A DNA stretch of 64,000 bases, from assembly GCA_041392845.1 (NCBI GenBank), contig JAWKLG010000023.1:1-64000 (forward strand), in the 5' to 3' direction. Within the stretch, counting starts at the first letter, position 1, and each line of letters begins with the position of its first letter. The position numbers were made by a program, and so were the translations under genes. Shown piece by piece: positions 8,289-18,266 of this stretch. The notes under the pieces were generated by a model, which searched no databases, had not been told where the DNA came from, and worked only from the letters and a program-made list of their open reading frames with translations. Source of the DNA: JAGQWW01 sp041392845. Lineage in GTDB: Bacteria > Bacteroidota > Bacteroidia > Chitinophagales > Saprospiraceae.

Positions 8289-9020
8289 ATGAAACGATTT
8301 TTTCTCCTTGCATTTGCTTTCGCATTTACCTCCACTTTATCTTTTGGTCAGTTGAATGGCCTTTTAAAAAAAGCAGAAGATGCTGCTTCCTCACTTAAAA
8401 ATGGCGGACTTAGCCAGGATGAGGTGGGACGTGGACTGAAAGAAGCCCTGGACAAAGGGGTAGGGGAGGCCGTCGATTTTCTTTCTGCAAAGGACGGTTA
8501 TTATAAATCTGCCTATAAAATTCTTGTACCGGAAGATGCACGGAAAGTAACTGATAAGTTAAAAGCGGTTCCTGGCTGGTCGAACGTAGAAAAAGACCTG
8601 GAAGAAAAAATGAACCGCGCTGCGGAGATCGCTGCTGATAAGGCAAAACCTATTTTTATTAATGCCATTAAAAATATGACCTTCAAGGATGCGATGAATA
8701 TCCTGATGGGTGAAAAAGATGCAGCAACTACCTATTTAAAAGACAATACTTTCAAAGCTCTGTTTGCCGAATTCATGCCAGTTATTCAATCTTCCCTTGA
8801 CGAAGTAAATGCTCGTGAATATTGGCGTGGAGCTGTAAATGCCTACAATAAAATACCATTTGTGTCCAAAGCCAATCCTGAATTGGATCAATATGTTACC
8901 CAAAAAGCCCTGGATGGAATGTTTGGCCTCGTAGAAAAGAAAGAAGTAGATATCCGGGAAAACACCAGTTCAAGATCGAGCGAACTTTTAAAAAAGGTAT
9001 TTGCTAAACAGGATAATTAA
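8289..9020 (+). CDS. DUF4197 family secreted protein
   Basis: 243 aa with a signal peptide (MKRFFLLAFAFAFTSTLSFG, then QLNGLLKKAEDA). The body matches what I know of DUF4197: GLKEALDKGVGEAVDFLS, a YKILVPED segment, and an amphipathic all-helical remainder with conserved YWRGAVNAYNKIP near residue 178. The function of the family is not established; it is common in Bacteroidota and Proteobacteria envelopes. It is a monocistronic unit closed by a strong terminator at 9055. Confidence 0.85.
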   Translation: MKRFFLLAFAFAFTSTLSFGQLNGLLKKAEDAASSLKNGGLSQDEVGRGLKEALDKGVGEAVDFLSAKDGYYKSAYKILVPEDARKVTDKLKAVPGWSNVEKDLEEKMNRAAEIAADKAKPIFINAIKNMTFKDAMNILMGEKDAATTYLKDNTFKALFAEFMPVIQSSLDEVNAREYWRGAVNAYNKIPFVSKANPELDQYVTQKALDGMFGLVEKKEVDIRENTSSRSSELLKKVFAKQDN

Positions 9021-9054
9021 TAGTTGCTGAAAAGCTGAATTTTTAAAAATTCTA

Positions 9055-9097
9055 AAGGCGGCCCAAGGAAAAAATCTTCCTTGAGCCGCCTTTTTTT
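9055..9097 (+). terminator. Rho-independent terminator after the DUF4197 gene
   Basis: Stem AAGGCGGC(C)CAAGGA paired with TCCTTGAGCCGCCTT around a short A-rich loop, followed by seven T residues. The T tract runs straight into the candidate -7 element of the next gene. Confidence 0.85.
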
Positions 9098-9104
9098 ATT
9101 TTTG
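9097..9104 (+). promoter_or_regulatory. Candidate -7 element TATTTTTG upstream of maeB
   Basis: A perfect TAnnTTTG match overlapping the last T of the preceding terminator. It would give a leader of about 95 nt to the ATG at 9206. No good -33 TTTG is seen at the usual distance, so confidence is limited. Confidence 0.4.
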
Positions 9105-9205
9105 CCCCCCAAAATCACCCAGGCAGTAGCAAAAAGTCATCTCAAAATCTGAGAACAAAAATGACTTTTGCGTCTTTTAAAGGGTACATCATCAAATACA
9201 CCATT

Positions 9206-11488
9206 ATGGGAAAGATTGAAAAAAGTAAGGAAGGATTGAGAAAGGCAGCATTGGAATACCATGAAATGCATCGCCCGGGGAAGATTGAGGTAGTTCCAAC
9301 CAAACCATTCGTAACTCAGGAAGATTTATCACTGGCTTACACTCCGGGAGTAGCTGCTCCCTGTCTTGCTATCGAAAAAGATCCGGCTAATGCCAGAAAA
9401 TATACTGCAAAAGGTAACCTTGTCGCTGTAATTACCAACGGTACTGCCGTACTGGGTTTGGGAAATATTGGCGCCCTTGCCGGTAAACCGGTGATGGAGG
9501 GAAAGGGAATCCTTTTCAAACGATTTGCAGACATAGATGTGTTTGACATCGAAATCGATTCAGAAGATCCGGAAGAGGTAATCCGTACGGTGAGAAATAT
9601 TTCTCCAACCTTTGGTGGAATCAACCTGGAAGACATCAAAGCTCCGGAATGTTTTGAAATCGAAGAGCGTCTTCAAGCAGAACTGGACATTCCTGTCTTC
9701 CACGACGATCAGCACGGAACAGCCATCATTTCAGGAGCGGCCCTATTGAATGCGGTTGATCTTACAAAGAAGAAAATGGAGGATATCCGCATCGTGGTAA
9801 GTGGAGCGGGTGCAGCAGGTATCGCTTGTGCTAATTTCTACATAACTCTGGGCGCCAAATTGGAAAATATACTTCTGGTAGATTCCAAAGGGGTATTGTA
9901 TAAAGGCCGTGGAGACGAAAAGGCCAACAAATACAAAGAGAAATTTTTTAGGGATACTGATTGTCAGGATCTCGAAGATGCCATGCGTGGTGCTGATGTT
10001 TTTTGCGGTATGTCTGTAAAAGATATTCTGAGCCCAAAAATGGTGAAATCCATGGCAGAAAATCCCATCATCTTCGCTATGGCCAATCCTGACCCGGAGA
10101 TCACCTATCCGGAAGCTAAAAAAGCAAGACCGGATGCATTGGTTGCAACCGGAAGAAGTGATTACCCCAATCAGGTAAATAATGTACTGGGATTCCCCTT
10201 CATTTTCCGTGGTGCACTGGATGTTGAAGCCAGTTGTATCAATGAAGATATGAAACGTGCTGCAGCCTATGCCCTTGCAAATCTGGCCAAAGAAGAAGTG
10301 CCGGATTATGTAAAAAGGGTGTATGATGATATGACCCTTAGCTATGGTCCTGATTACATTATTCCCAAACCTTTTGACCCAAGGGTTTTGGTTTGGGCAT
10401 CCTCAGCAGTTGCAGAAGCAGCTATCAAATCGGGTGTAGCAAGAAGAAAAATTGATCTGGAAGAATACAAGGAGTCTTTGTTGACCAAAATTGATTGGTC
10501 CAGAGAGTTCATGCGTAAGATTTACATACAGGCAAGAAAAGATCCGAAGCGTATCGTTTTCCCTGAAGGAGAACATCCGAAAATCATTTGGTCGGCGAGT
10601 GAGATTGTTTCTGAAGGATATGCCAAACCTATTTTGTTGACCAAAAACAAAAAGGCCCTTTTAGAAAAATTTGAAGAGCTTTCTCATTCAGCAGAAGGAA
10701 TCGAAATTATAGAACCGGAAAACTGGCCACATAGAGAAGACTATGTGAAAGAGTATTTCAGATTGCGTCAACGAAAAGGAGTTACACCTATTTCAGCTGA
10801 ACAGGACCTGCAGGATTATTACTATTTTGGAACAATGATGGTGAAACAAGGCCATGCTGATTCTATGTTGGCCGGTATTTCAGCAAGTTATCCCGAAGTA
10901 CTGCGCCCTGCTCTTCAAATCATCGGAACCAAACACAGCCATAACCTGGTAGCTGGTATGTACCTGTTGCAACACGATCGAAAAACCTATGTTTTTGCAG
11001 ACGCCGCTGTAAACATCAATCCAAATGCAGACCAGTTAACAGCCATAACTTTGATGGCAGCTGATGAGTTGAAAAAGATGCAAATTGAACCCAGGATTGC
11101 CATGCTTTCTTTCTCTAATTTCGGTTCGGTACGAACTCCTGAAACTGATAAAATTATCGAAACGGTTCACAGGGTAAAAACCCTCAGACCGGGATTGAAA
11201 ATCGATGGTCCGGTTCAAGCAGACATCGCATTCGATGAAGACATGTTGAAGGAAAATTTCCCTTTTGCAGACCTTAAACAAAGACCAAACCTCTTGATTT
11301 TCCCAAATCTCGATGCGGGAAACATCAGTTTGCGTCTTATCCGCCACATGACCAATGCTAAATACATCGGTCCGGTAGTTTTCGGTCTGGCAAAATCGAT
11401 AAACTTACTTCCAAGAGGCTCAGAAGTAACCAATATTATCAATCTGGCGGCTATTTCTAGTGTAGATGCACAGATGTTGAATGACTAA
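9206..11488 (+). CDS. maeB: NADP-dependent malic enzyme with C-terminal phosphotransacetylase-like domain
   Basis: 760 aa from the ATG at 9206 (MGKIEKSKEGLRKAALEYH), which fits the usual start of the family; an in-frame ATG at 9161 would add 15 residues. Catalyses oxidative decarboxylation of malate to pyruvate. Motifs: malic N-domain YTPGVAAPC and GLGNIGALAGKPVMEGKG; FHDDQHGTAIISGAALLNA; Rossmann segment VSGAGAAGIACANFY. The last ~330 residues (from about 430) form a PTA/PTB-type domain (RIVFPEGEHPKI, MLSFSNFGSV), which in MaeB proteins is regulatory rather than catalytic, responding to acetyl-CoA. Length is typical for hybrid malic enzymes. It is cytosolic central metabolism and is not obviously linked to its neighbours. 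Confidence 0.97.
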   Translation: MGKIEKSKEGLRKAALEYHEMHRPGKIEVVPTKPFVTQEDLSLAYTPGVAAPCLAIEKDPANARKYTAKGNLVAVITNGTAVLGLGNIGALAGKPVMEGKGILFKRFADIDVFDIEIDSEDPEEVIRTVRNISPTFGGINLEDIKAPECFEIEERLQAELDIPVFHDDQHGTAIISGAALLNAVDLTKKKMEDIRIVVSGAGAAGIACANFYITLGAKLENILLVDSKGVLYKGRGDEKANKYKEKFFRDTDCQDLEDAMRGADVFCGMSVKDILSPKMVKSMAENPIIFAMANPDPEITYPEAKKARPDALVATGRSDYPNQVNNVLGFPFIFRGALDVEASCINEDMKRAAAYALANLAKEEVPDYVKRVYDDMTLSYGPDYIIPKPFDPRVLVWASSAVAEAAIKSGVARRKIDLEEYKESLLTKIDWSREFMRKIYIQARKDPKRIVFPEGEHPKIIWSASEIVSEGYAKPILLTKNKKALLEKFEELSHSAEGIEIIEPENWPHREDYVKEYFRLRQRKGVTPISAEQDLQDYYYFGTMMVKQGHADSMLAGISASYPEVLRPALQIIGTKHSHNLVAGMYLLQHDRKTYVFADAAVNINPNADQLTAITLMAADELKKMQIEPRIAMLSFSNFGSVRTPETDKIIETVHRVKTLRPGLKIDGPVQADIAFDEDMLKENFPFADLKQRPNLLIFPNLDAGNISLRLIRHMTNAKYIGPVVFGLAKSINLLPRGSEVTNIINLAAISSVDAQMLND

Positions 11489-11537
11489 AGTGGTCTTTGG
11501 GAATTGGTCTTTTGTCTTTGGAGAAAAAACTTAAAAT

Positions 11538-11602
11538 ACGTTGCTTCCTTCGCAACCGTAGCGGTAAAAATTTCACCGCCAAGTGCGCAAAGGACGCAAC
11601 GT
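11538..11602. repeat. Imperfect palindromic intergenic repeat (ACGTTGC family)
   Basis: Left arm starts ACGTTGCTTCCTTCGCAACC, right arm ends AAAGGACGCAACGT (11575-11602), with an A/T-rich loop. The better preserved member of the same family is at 52606-52670. It lies between maeB and the end of dnaE. Confidence 0.7.
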
Positions 11603-11607
11603 ATTTT

Positions 11608-11654
11608 CCAGAACCCAGAACCCAGAACCTAGCACCTAGAACCCAGCACCCAGC
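11608..11654. repeat. Short direct repeats of the AACCCAGA/CACCTAG type
   Basis: Five to six near-copies of a 7-8 nt unit (GAACCCA, GAACCTAG, CACCTAG, CACCCAG) abutting the dnaE stop codon. The reverse-complement family recurs at 47792-47847. Confidence 0.65.
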
Positions 11655-14600
11655 TCACTTCACTGCACAATCCAATCCCATTTTTTCAAATTCAACTACT
11701 AAGTCATTATCGACTCTGACCTTCCTCTTTTTAGATGTGAAAGAAAGGCTGTTGCGGTTGGTATGGTCGAGGAAAATGAGTTTAAGTTGGTGTTTGCCTT
11801 TGTATTTTTTACAAACTTCGTCAATGTTGCTGATGAGGTCTTTCGAAAGGGCTTCAACTGCAACTTTTAAGGTGACTGATTGAGCAACATTTTCACTAAC
11901 TGAAGCCAATAAGCTAACTTCTTTTACCTTGAATTGGAATTCATCTGATGATCCCCATTTGGGTTCATAGGCTCCGGTGATGTATAGGCATTGGCCGGAT
12001 TCAAAAAAGCCTTTGAATCTTTGGTAGTCATCGCCAAACATTGGGAATTCAAGTCCGCCGTTGTAATCCTGCAGGTTAAAAATACCCCATCCGGTTCCTT
12101 TTTGGCTGATTCTATGGTTGGCTCTGGTTACAATCCCGGCAATTTTGACCGTTTTGCCCTTATTATTTTCAAGATCTTCCAATGTACAGGTAGTGAAATT
12201 TTCTACCTCCATTTTATAATCATCAAGTGGATGTCCACTAACATAGATTCCTGTCACTTCTTTTTCGCGCTCCAATTTTTCAATGAGGCTCCACTCCGGG
12301 CATTCAGGGAATTCCGGTTCCGGCATTTGCACATCGTCAATTTCACCGAAAAGACTCAAAGCGGTAGAATTGGCCCTTTCCTGAAAACCACTTCCGTATC
12401 GAAGCAGGTGTTCGATGAAAGTGTCGTACTTGTCTGATCTTGAAAAATATTGTGCTCTGTGATTTTCTTCAAATCGGTCAAATCCTCCTCCCAAGACCAA
12501 ACTCTCCATTACCTTTTTATTGGCGGCTTTAGAATCCAATCTTCTTACAAAATCGAATACACTTTCAAAAGGTCCATTTTCTTCTCTTTCTTTTAAAATT
12601 TCAGAAACCGGACCTTCACCCAATCCTTTCAGCGCTGACAATCCAAATCGGATTTGTCCTTGTTTGTTTACAGTAAAATCAGAGAAAGATTCGTTGACAT
12701 CCGGACTTAAAACATCGATCCCCATACGTTTACATTCACGCAAGAAGAAGCTGATTTTGGTGATGTCATTTTTATTGTGCGTAAGCACGGAAGCCATAAA
12801 CTCGGCCGGATAATTGGCTTTCAAAAAGGCTGTCTGGAAAGCTACGTAAGCGTAACATGTAGAGTGTGACTTGTTAAATGCATAAGAAGCAAATGCTTCC
12901 CAGTCCTTCCAGATCTTTTCCAAAACATCTTTGGGATGTCCGTTTTTCTCACCACCTGCAATGAATTTCGGATGCATTTCATCCAGCAGTTTGATGATTT
13001 TTTTACCCATTGCTTTACGCAATTTATCGGCCTCACCCTTGGTAAAGCCGGCTAATTTTTGCGAAAGCAACATCACCTGCTCCTGATAGACCGTAATACC
13101 ATAAGTTTCCTTTAGGTATTCCTCCATGGCTGCCAAGTCGTAAGTGATTGGCTCCTTGCCGTGTTTACGGTTGATAAAGCTGGGGATATATGCCAACGGA
13201 CCAGGGCGGTACAAGGCGTTCATCGCAATGAGATCCTCAAAACGAGTTGGTTTCAACTCCTTGAGGTATTTCTGCATTCCCGAACTCTCGTATTGAAATA
13301 TCCCGACGGTTTCTCCTTTTTGAAAAAGCTCATAAGACTTTTCATCTTCAAGAGAAATTTCATCAGGATCTATATCAATTCCATGTGTATGTTTCACATG
13401 TTTGATGGCATCTTTGATAATGGTCAGGGTCTTCAGACCCAGGAAGTCCATCTTCAAAAGCCCGGCGTCTTCAGCTACCGAGTTATCAAACTGAGAAACA
13501 ATCAAATCACTATCCTTGGCCGTCGAAACCGGAACATATTTGGTGATGTCATCCGGCGTAATCACTACTCCACAAGCGTGGATACCGGTATTCCTTACCG
13601 ATCCTTCCAGCTTTCTTGCCGTTTGAATCATTTTAGCAATGGGATCATTGCCCTCAGCCAGTTGACGGAAATTTTTAGCCCTTTCCATGTCCTCGGCATT
13701 CAGCTTCCCTTTCAACTTTGGATGGATGTCGCCATCTGCAAGCACCTGTTTCAAAGTTGCTCCCAATTGAAGAGGGAAGGTTTTTGCAACCCTGTCCACT
13801 TCCGGTAATGGAACACCCATCACACGACCAACATCACGCAAAGAAGACTTGGCTGCCATGGTACCATAAGTTACAATTTGTGCAACCTGGTTCTTACCAT
13901 ATTTTTCAACTACATAATTAATAACCTTGTCGCGACCCTCATCATCAAAATCGATATCGATATCGGGCATAGACACACGCTCAGGATTCAAAAAACGCTC
14001 AAACAGCAGGTCGTACTTGATGGGATCCACGTTGGTGATTCCAATACAATAGGCAACTGCCGAACCGGCAGCTGAACCACGTCCTGGCCCAACCGATACA
14101 TTCATTTGCCTGGCCGTCGTGGTGAAATCCTGTACGATAAGGAAGTAACCCGGATATCCGGATTTTTCAATTACCTGCAATTCAAAGTTCAGTCGTTCTT
14201 CAATTTCAGGTGTAATCGTTCCATATCGTTTTTTAGCACCCACGAAAGTCAGGTGACGGAGGTAATCGTCCTGGGTTTTGAATCCTTCCGGAAGTGGGAA
14301 AGCCGGTAAAAGTACATCCCTTGCCAAGGCAAGTGGATCTACTTTGTCCAGAATTTCCATGGTATTGTCGAGCGCAAAAGGAACATCTGAAAACAGTTGT
14401 CCCATTTGGGCCTGAGTTTTAAAAAAGAAGTCGTTGCTAGGGAATTTAAATCGTTTGACATCCTCAATCTGACTATTGGTGTTGATACAAAGAAGGATAT
14501 CGTGCGGATCTGCATCTTCCTCATTCACATAGTGCGAATCGTTGGTCGCAATGACCTTTACATTATGTTTTTTAGCAAAACCCAACAGAACCTGATTGAT

Positions 14601-15188
14601 GTCTTCCTGACTGACACCCAGCCCGTCGATGTTTTCAAGTCCTCTATGTCTTTGTAGTTCGATGTAATAATCGTCACCAAAGATATTGAGCCACCATTTC
14701 AGATGTTCTTCTGCTTTTTCAATGTCTCCTCTTAAAATGGTCTGAGGAATTTCTGCTCCCAGACAGCAAGACGAAGCGATGATTCCTTCGTGGTATTTTT
14801 CAATCAGTTCTTTATCGATACGAGGATATTTGGAATAAAGCCCTTCCATGTAACCCAGTGAGCAGAGTTTGGAAAGATTTTCATATCCCTTGGCATTTTT
14901 TGCCAGTAGAAGTTGGTGGTAGCGCACATCCTCTTCCCCTTTTGAACGGGAGAAGGAACGGACATGACGATCTTTTACCAGGTAAAACTCGCAACCGACG
15001 ATAGGTTTGATATCTCGTTTGTTGGCTTCAGCTACAAATTTAAAAGCGCCAAACATATTGCCATGATCGGTCAGGGCAACTCCCTGTTGACCATCAGCCT
15101 TGGCTTTGTCCATCATGGCTCCGATTTCAGAAGCTCCGTCCAAAAGGCTATACTGCGTATGACAATGTAAGTGGCAAAAATCCGGCAT
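11655..15188 (-). CDS. dnaE: DNA polymerase III subunit alpha
   Basis: 1177 aa from the ATG at 15188 (MPDFCHLHCHTQYSLLDG); a TTG four codons upstream is less likely. It is the replicative polymerase catalytic subunit. The N-terminal PHP domain (HLHCHTQYS, ALTDHGNMFGAFKF) is followed by the polymerase core with SVGPGRGSAAGSAVAYC and the catalytic aspartates in MPDIDIDFDDEGRDKVI. Then come the fingers (NTGIHACGVVI), MDFLGLKTL, a tandem helix-hairpin-helix region and an OB-fold (VKIAGIVTRANHRISQKGTGWGIF). Length is normal for DnaE. It has no obvious operon partner: the downstream side is repeat DNA and the upstream side is an intergenic region with palindromes. Confidence 0.98.
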   Translation of the reverse strand: MPDFCHLHCHTQYSLLDGASEIGAMMDKAKADGQQGVALTDHGNMFGAFKFVAEANKRDIKPIVGCEFYLVKDRHVRSFSRSKGEEDVRYHQLLLAKNAKGYENLSKLCSLGYMEGLYSKYPRIDKELIEKYHEGIIASSCCLGAEIPQTILRGDIEKAEEHLKWWLNIFGDDYYIELQRHRGLENIDGLGVSQEDINQVLLGFAKKHNVKVIATNDSHYVNEEDADPHDILLCINTNSQIEDVKRFKFPSNDFFFKTQAQMGQLFSDVPFALDNTMEILDKVDPLALARDVLLPAFPLPEGFKTQDDYLRHLTFVGAKKRYGTITPEIEERLNFELQVIEKSGYPGYFLIVQDFTTTARQMNVSVGPGRGSAAGSAVAYCIGITNVDPIKYDLLFERFLNPERVSMPDIDIDFDDEGRDKVINYVVEKYGKNQVAQIVTYGTMAAKSSLRDVGRVMGVPLPEVDRVAKTFPLQLGATLKQVLADGDIHPKLKGKLNAEDMERAKNFRQLAEGNDPIAKMIQTARKLEGSVRNTGIHACGVVITPDDITKYVPVSTAKDSDLIVSQFDNSVAEDAGLLKMDFLGLKTLTIIKDAIKHVKHTHGIDIDPDEISLEDEKSYELFQKGETVGIFQYESSGMQKYLKELKPTRFEDLIAMNALYRPGPLAYIPSFINRKHGKEPITYDLAAMEEYLKETYGITVYQEQVMLLSQKLAGFTKGEADKLRKAMGKKIIKLLDEMHPKFIAGGEKNGHPKDVLEKIWKDWEAFASYAFNKSHSTCYAYVAFQTAFLKANYPAEFMASVLTHNKNDITKISFFLRECKRMGIDVLSPDVNESFSDFTVNKQGQIRFGLSALKGLGEGPVSEILKEREENGPFESVFDFVRRLDSKAANKKVMESLVLGGGFDRFEENHRAQYFSRSDKYDTFIEHLLRYGSGFQERANSTALSLFGEIDDVQMPEPEFPECPEWSLIEKLEREKEVTGIYVSGHPLDDYKMEVENFTTCTLEDLENNKGKTVKIAGIVTRANHRISQKGTGWGIFNLQDYNGGLEFPMFGDDYQRFKGFFESGQCLYITGAYEPKWGSSDEFQFKVKEVSLLASVSENVAQSVTLKVAVEALSKDLISNIDEVCKKYKGKHQLKLIFLDHTNRNSLSFTSKKRKVRVDNDLVVEFEKMGLDCAVK

Positions 15189-15419
15189 GGTTAGATGCAA
15201 TTTTGGTATTCCAAAAGAATAAAATGAACAGTTTAAAAGGGCTTTGAGTTTCGTCTCCAGCTTTGCGTAAAGGTACTTTAAAACTGAGGTGAATCAGAAA
15301 GGCTTGCAGTTAAAGTTTTCAACAAAAAAGGAAATGAGATGTGGAATAGGGAGCGGTGTGCGGTTTGGGAAATGCGGGATACGGTTTATTTTTAAAAAAA
15401 GGGTATTACGAAGTTCTGT

Positions 15420-15469
15420 TTTCCACAAATCATGGAAAAAAAATTTTCACTTTCCACAATTCATGGAAA
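15420..15469. promoter_or_regulatory. Twin palindromes TTTCCA-N7-TGGAAA (operator-like)
   Basis: Two 19-bp inverted repeats at 15420-15438 and 15451-15469 share arms TTTCCA/TGGAAA and nearly identical spacers (CAAATCA, CAATTCA). Their centres are 31 bp apart, close to three helical turns. They lie just upstream of a good promoter (15476-15508) for the T9SS cargo gene, as expected for a dimeric regulator. The regulator is not identified. The rest of the 379-bp gap upstream (15189-15419) shows nothing I can support. Confidence 0.5.
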
Positions 15470-15475
15470 GATTTC

Positions 15476-15508
15476 TTTGGAGGTAGGAATTGTCGCGCAG
15501 TATTTTTG
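15476..15508 (+). promoter_or_regulatory. Bacteroidota promoter (TTTG-N21-TATTTTTG)
   Basis: -33 element TTTG at 15476-15479, 21-bp spacer, perfect -7 element TATTTTTG at 15501-15508. The predicted leader to the ATG at 15567 is about 50 nt. Confidence 0.6.
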
Positions 15509-15566
15509 CCATTGTATTTCACAGTCGACAGTGAAGCTATTTTTTTAAAACTAAAACTAATTTAAA

Positions 15567-16700
15567 ATGAAAACTAAATCGTTTGTGATGAAGCTTTTAG
15601 GGCGGATTCTAATCGTTCCTTGTTTATTCTTGGCGCAAGGTTTAACAGCACAAGATTCTGTGATTCCACTCTGCGAAAATGGAATTCGCATGACCATTGA
15701 AAAAACCCATTGGTTTGAATTTTCAGATGCAACAGATTTTGAAAATCTCGATCCTTTTGATTTGTTAAAAGCTGAAGAAAGGACTATTCGTAAGGAAATT
15801 CAATATGGTCAAACCTCAGATGGTAATCTTGAGGCATTTATCAAGATTATTAATCCTGAAGAAGTATATGAGCCATGGATGGATCACCATACCATTTTTA
15901 GAATGAATAAGGATGGATATGATGTCCTTGATCAAAATTTAAATGTGATTCGTCATTTTGATTATAGTGAGAAAGAAATAAGTGCTTTTTCGGGTCTTGA
16001 ACTTTCCTTTGAAGAACTAAATCAAACTATGGTACAGTTTCCAGAATTATCTGAGTTGGATATCGCTATGTTGCATCAAAATGGATTTTCATCAGAGATT
16101 GATGGATCAGAAGTTCGTGTTTTCAATCAATTCGAAAATTACATTTTTGATAGCGAGGAGCTTAGTATTGAATACCAAAAATTGGATAACGGGAATCTGG
16201 TTAGTTCAAGTAAGCAAGAGTATTTCCAAAATGAAAGTGGAGAATTAAGTTTGTCCAGATCAATTTTCCGAGTATCAACGGTTTTGGCAAGTGGTAATTG
16301 CGGCAACTTTGTTACAGTTACCAACTACTTGAATTCTTCTGTAATTGAAGAGGGTATCGAACACCAGCGCCTAACAAGTAATCGAGGTAATAAAGACCTT
16401 TTAAATAAAAACCCTATTTCTATCAGTGAAGGTAAAGCTGGTAGTATAATGGACCAGCTTTATTTCTCTCCGAATCCAGATAATAGTCATATTTTAATTC
16501 GTAATGACAATGAGGCAAAAAGCAGAATATCTGAAACTGAAGTGGCAATTACTGATTTGAATGGTAAACTCTTAAAGGATTTTGGATTGGTCCAGGTTAA
16601 TGAAGATGTTTTGGATATTTCTTCTATTTCTAGTGGTATTTACTTTTTAAGGTTATCTGCGAATGGACTAACTGTTTTCAAAAAGATTATCAAAAACTAA
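15567..16700 (+). CDS. Secreted protein with T9SS C-terminal sorting domain
   Basis: 377 aa. It has a signal peptide (MKLLGRILIVPCLFLAQGLTAQ), a central region I do not recognise, and a C-terminal ~80-residue type A sorting domain (FSPNPDNSHILIRN, then SGIYFLRLSANGLTVFKKIIKN). T9SS substrates cross the outer membrane and are released or anchored after removal of this domain. The next gene begins 11 bp downstream, so the lipase-like and PQQ-type genes are probably co-transcribed. Possible control is by the twin palindromes upstream. Confidence 0.85.
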   Translation: MKTKSFVMKLLGRILIVPCLFLAQGLTAQDSVIPLCENGIRMTIEKTHWFEFSDATDFENLDPFDLLKAEERTIRKEIQYGQTSDGNLEAFIKIINPEEVYEPWMDHHTIFRMNKDGYDVLDQNLNVIRHFDYSEKEISAFSGLELSFEELNQTMVQFPELSELDIAMLHQNGFSSEIDGSEVRVFNQFENYIFDSEELSIEYQKLDNGNLVSSSKQEYFQNESGELSLSRSIFRVSTVLASGNCGNFVTVTNYLNSSVIEEGIEHQRLTSNRGNKDLLNKNPISISEGKAGSIMDQLYFSPNPDNSHILIRNDNEAKSRISETEVAITDLNGKLLKDFGLVQVNEDVLDISSISSGIYFLRLSANGLTVFKKIIKN

Positions 16701-16711
16701 AAATATTAAAA

Positions 16712-18266
16712 ATGAAAACTATAAATATTTTATTGATAGGGCTTTTATTCTTTGCTTTTCAAGCAAAGGTTCAGGCACAGACACAGGGATGTAATCCTTC
16801 GAAAGTCAATATTACAATTACTAATCAGCCGGTAGAAGATCTACCTCCAATTTTAGATCCGCCTCCTCCATATTTCCCTCCCGATCCGAATTTTGAGGGA
16901 GATCGGATTATTTTTTTCGTACATGGTTTGGGTGGAGGACCTGAATCTTGGGTAAAAGCTGCAAGTGCGACTCAAGCCGGGGTAAATTATACTTCTAATT
17001 GGAAGCCAAGAAAAGCATATTGTTTAAGGCCTACTTATACAGAATTTACCTTGAGAGATGCTGGGGTTAATCTCCATAATGATATGTACAATTTGGGATG
17101 GGTTATCAATAAGGCCTTTAAAACAGAACCAAAAGATAACTATATAATCGCCCACAGTCAGGGTGGTTTAGTTTCTAGAATGACAGATAAATTGTTAGCA
17201 GATGGTGACTTACCTGAAGAGGACCGAATGTTTGGAGGTATTGTAACGTTTGGTACCCCTCATTTGGGTGCAAGGATTATTAATAATACTGATCCGAATG
17301 GAGCAAACCTAGCAGGGAAATTTGCAAATGAAGCATGTGAGGAGTTAGGGGCTGGACCACTTCGAAGAATTACAGAGAAAAATTTCTTTTTGGATTTATT
17401 TACATCAAGAAATTTAGTAGAGAAGTTTTGCCAACATTATGTAGTGTTGTTGGTGATCAGATTGTTCCTTTCGTTTTTTCGGATTATCTTGCAGGTATAA
17501 CGAAAGATTATGAGGTTGGATCTCCAGTAATTAATGAATTAAAATCAGTGGCTCTAATATTCCAAAGGTAGCGTTTTTTGGAATTGAGGATGATGCTGCT
17601 CGGGATAGGGTTTGGCGAATAATGTCGTCATTGACTGTTCAAAATTCTAACGATTTATTTTAAGGCTGACCCTGACGAAGACCTATTGACAGAGTTAACG
17701 ATATTAATGGAGATTATACATTTTACAGAGATTTTATGGTGCGCTAGCAGATTATTATGAAAGATGGTTTGGAATGCCTTGCAGTGCTTTAGATTGATTC
17801 TTAGATTTAATTATTGTCGTGATTTTGACCCGGTCTATTGGGAAAATAAATTGATAGAAAATGATTATCAGAGAGGTTTAGATTGGATAGCTTCTGCGAA
17901 TCGAAAATATAAAATCGTGATGGGTGAAATTTGGTCAGAAACAATGTTACATACACATTTAATTGTAATGGCTCAACATTCCCAACGCCAAATGCATCAG
18001 ATTGCTCAGGAAATGGCTGTCGCATTGTTGATGTCCAATATAACCACACATTTCATTCTGAACCTTCAGATGGTGTAGTTATAAGGAGTTCTGCAGCCGG
18101 ATTTCCAGGTGCGAATCATGTAAAACTAATGCCAGGTTCTAATCATCAGCAAATGAGGAATGATTCAAATACTAAAAAGAACCAACAAACCTTTACAATG
18201 GCTATTTATGGAACTTTTTTTAAAGTAGATACCAGGTATTTAAAATTAATAGATTATGAAAACTAA
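16712..18266 (+). pseudogene. Secreted α/β-hydrolase (lipase-like) gene broken by multiple frameshifts
   Basis: Starts MKTINILLIGLLFFAFQAKVQAQ (signal peptide), then an α/β-hydrolase core with oxyanion motif FFVHGLGG and nucleophile elbow AHSQGGL, plus VTFGTPHLGA, as in PGAP1/lipase-like proteins. Translation in one frame stops at 17500, but the protein continues in other frames: VLPTLCSVVGDQIVPF, NIPKVAFFGIEDDAARDRVW, GALADYYERWFGMPC, DFDPVYWENKLIE, and VRNNVTYTFNCNGSTFPTP through to a stop at 18266. Shifts fall near 17424, 17550, 17658, 17690, 17737, 17790 and 17935, several at short homopolymers. A low-quality sequence patch is as likely as true decay. It overlaps the next gene start by 11 bp. 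Confidence 0.75.

Noticed and set aside
11497..11883. 128-codon ORF on the + strand
   Set aside because: It runs through repeat DNA and then antisense to the end of dnaE; the composition is repeat-derived.
15418..15469. DnaA boxes / replication origin (TTTTCCACA and CTTTCCACA)
   Set aside because: Only two weak matches, both explained by the TTTCCA-N7-TGGAAA palindromes; no dnaA, dnaN or A/T-rich unwinding cluster nearby.
15289..15565. Two ~65-codon ORFs upstream of the T9SS cargo gene
   Set aside because: They overlap each other and cross the operator-like palindromes and promoter; Trp/Lys/Phe-rich noise.
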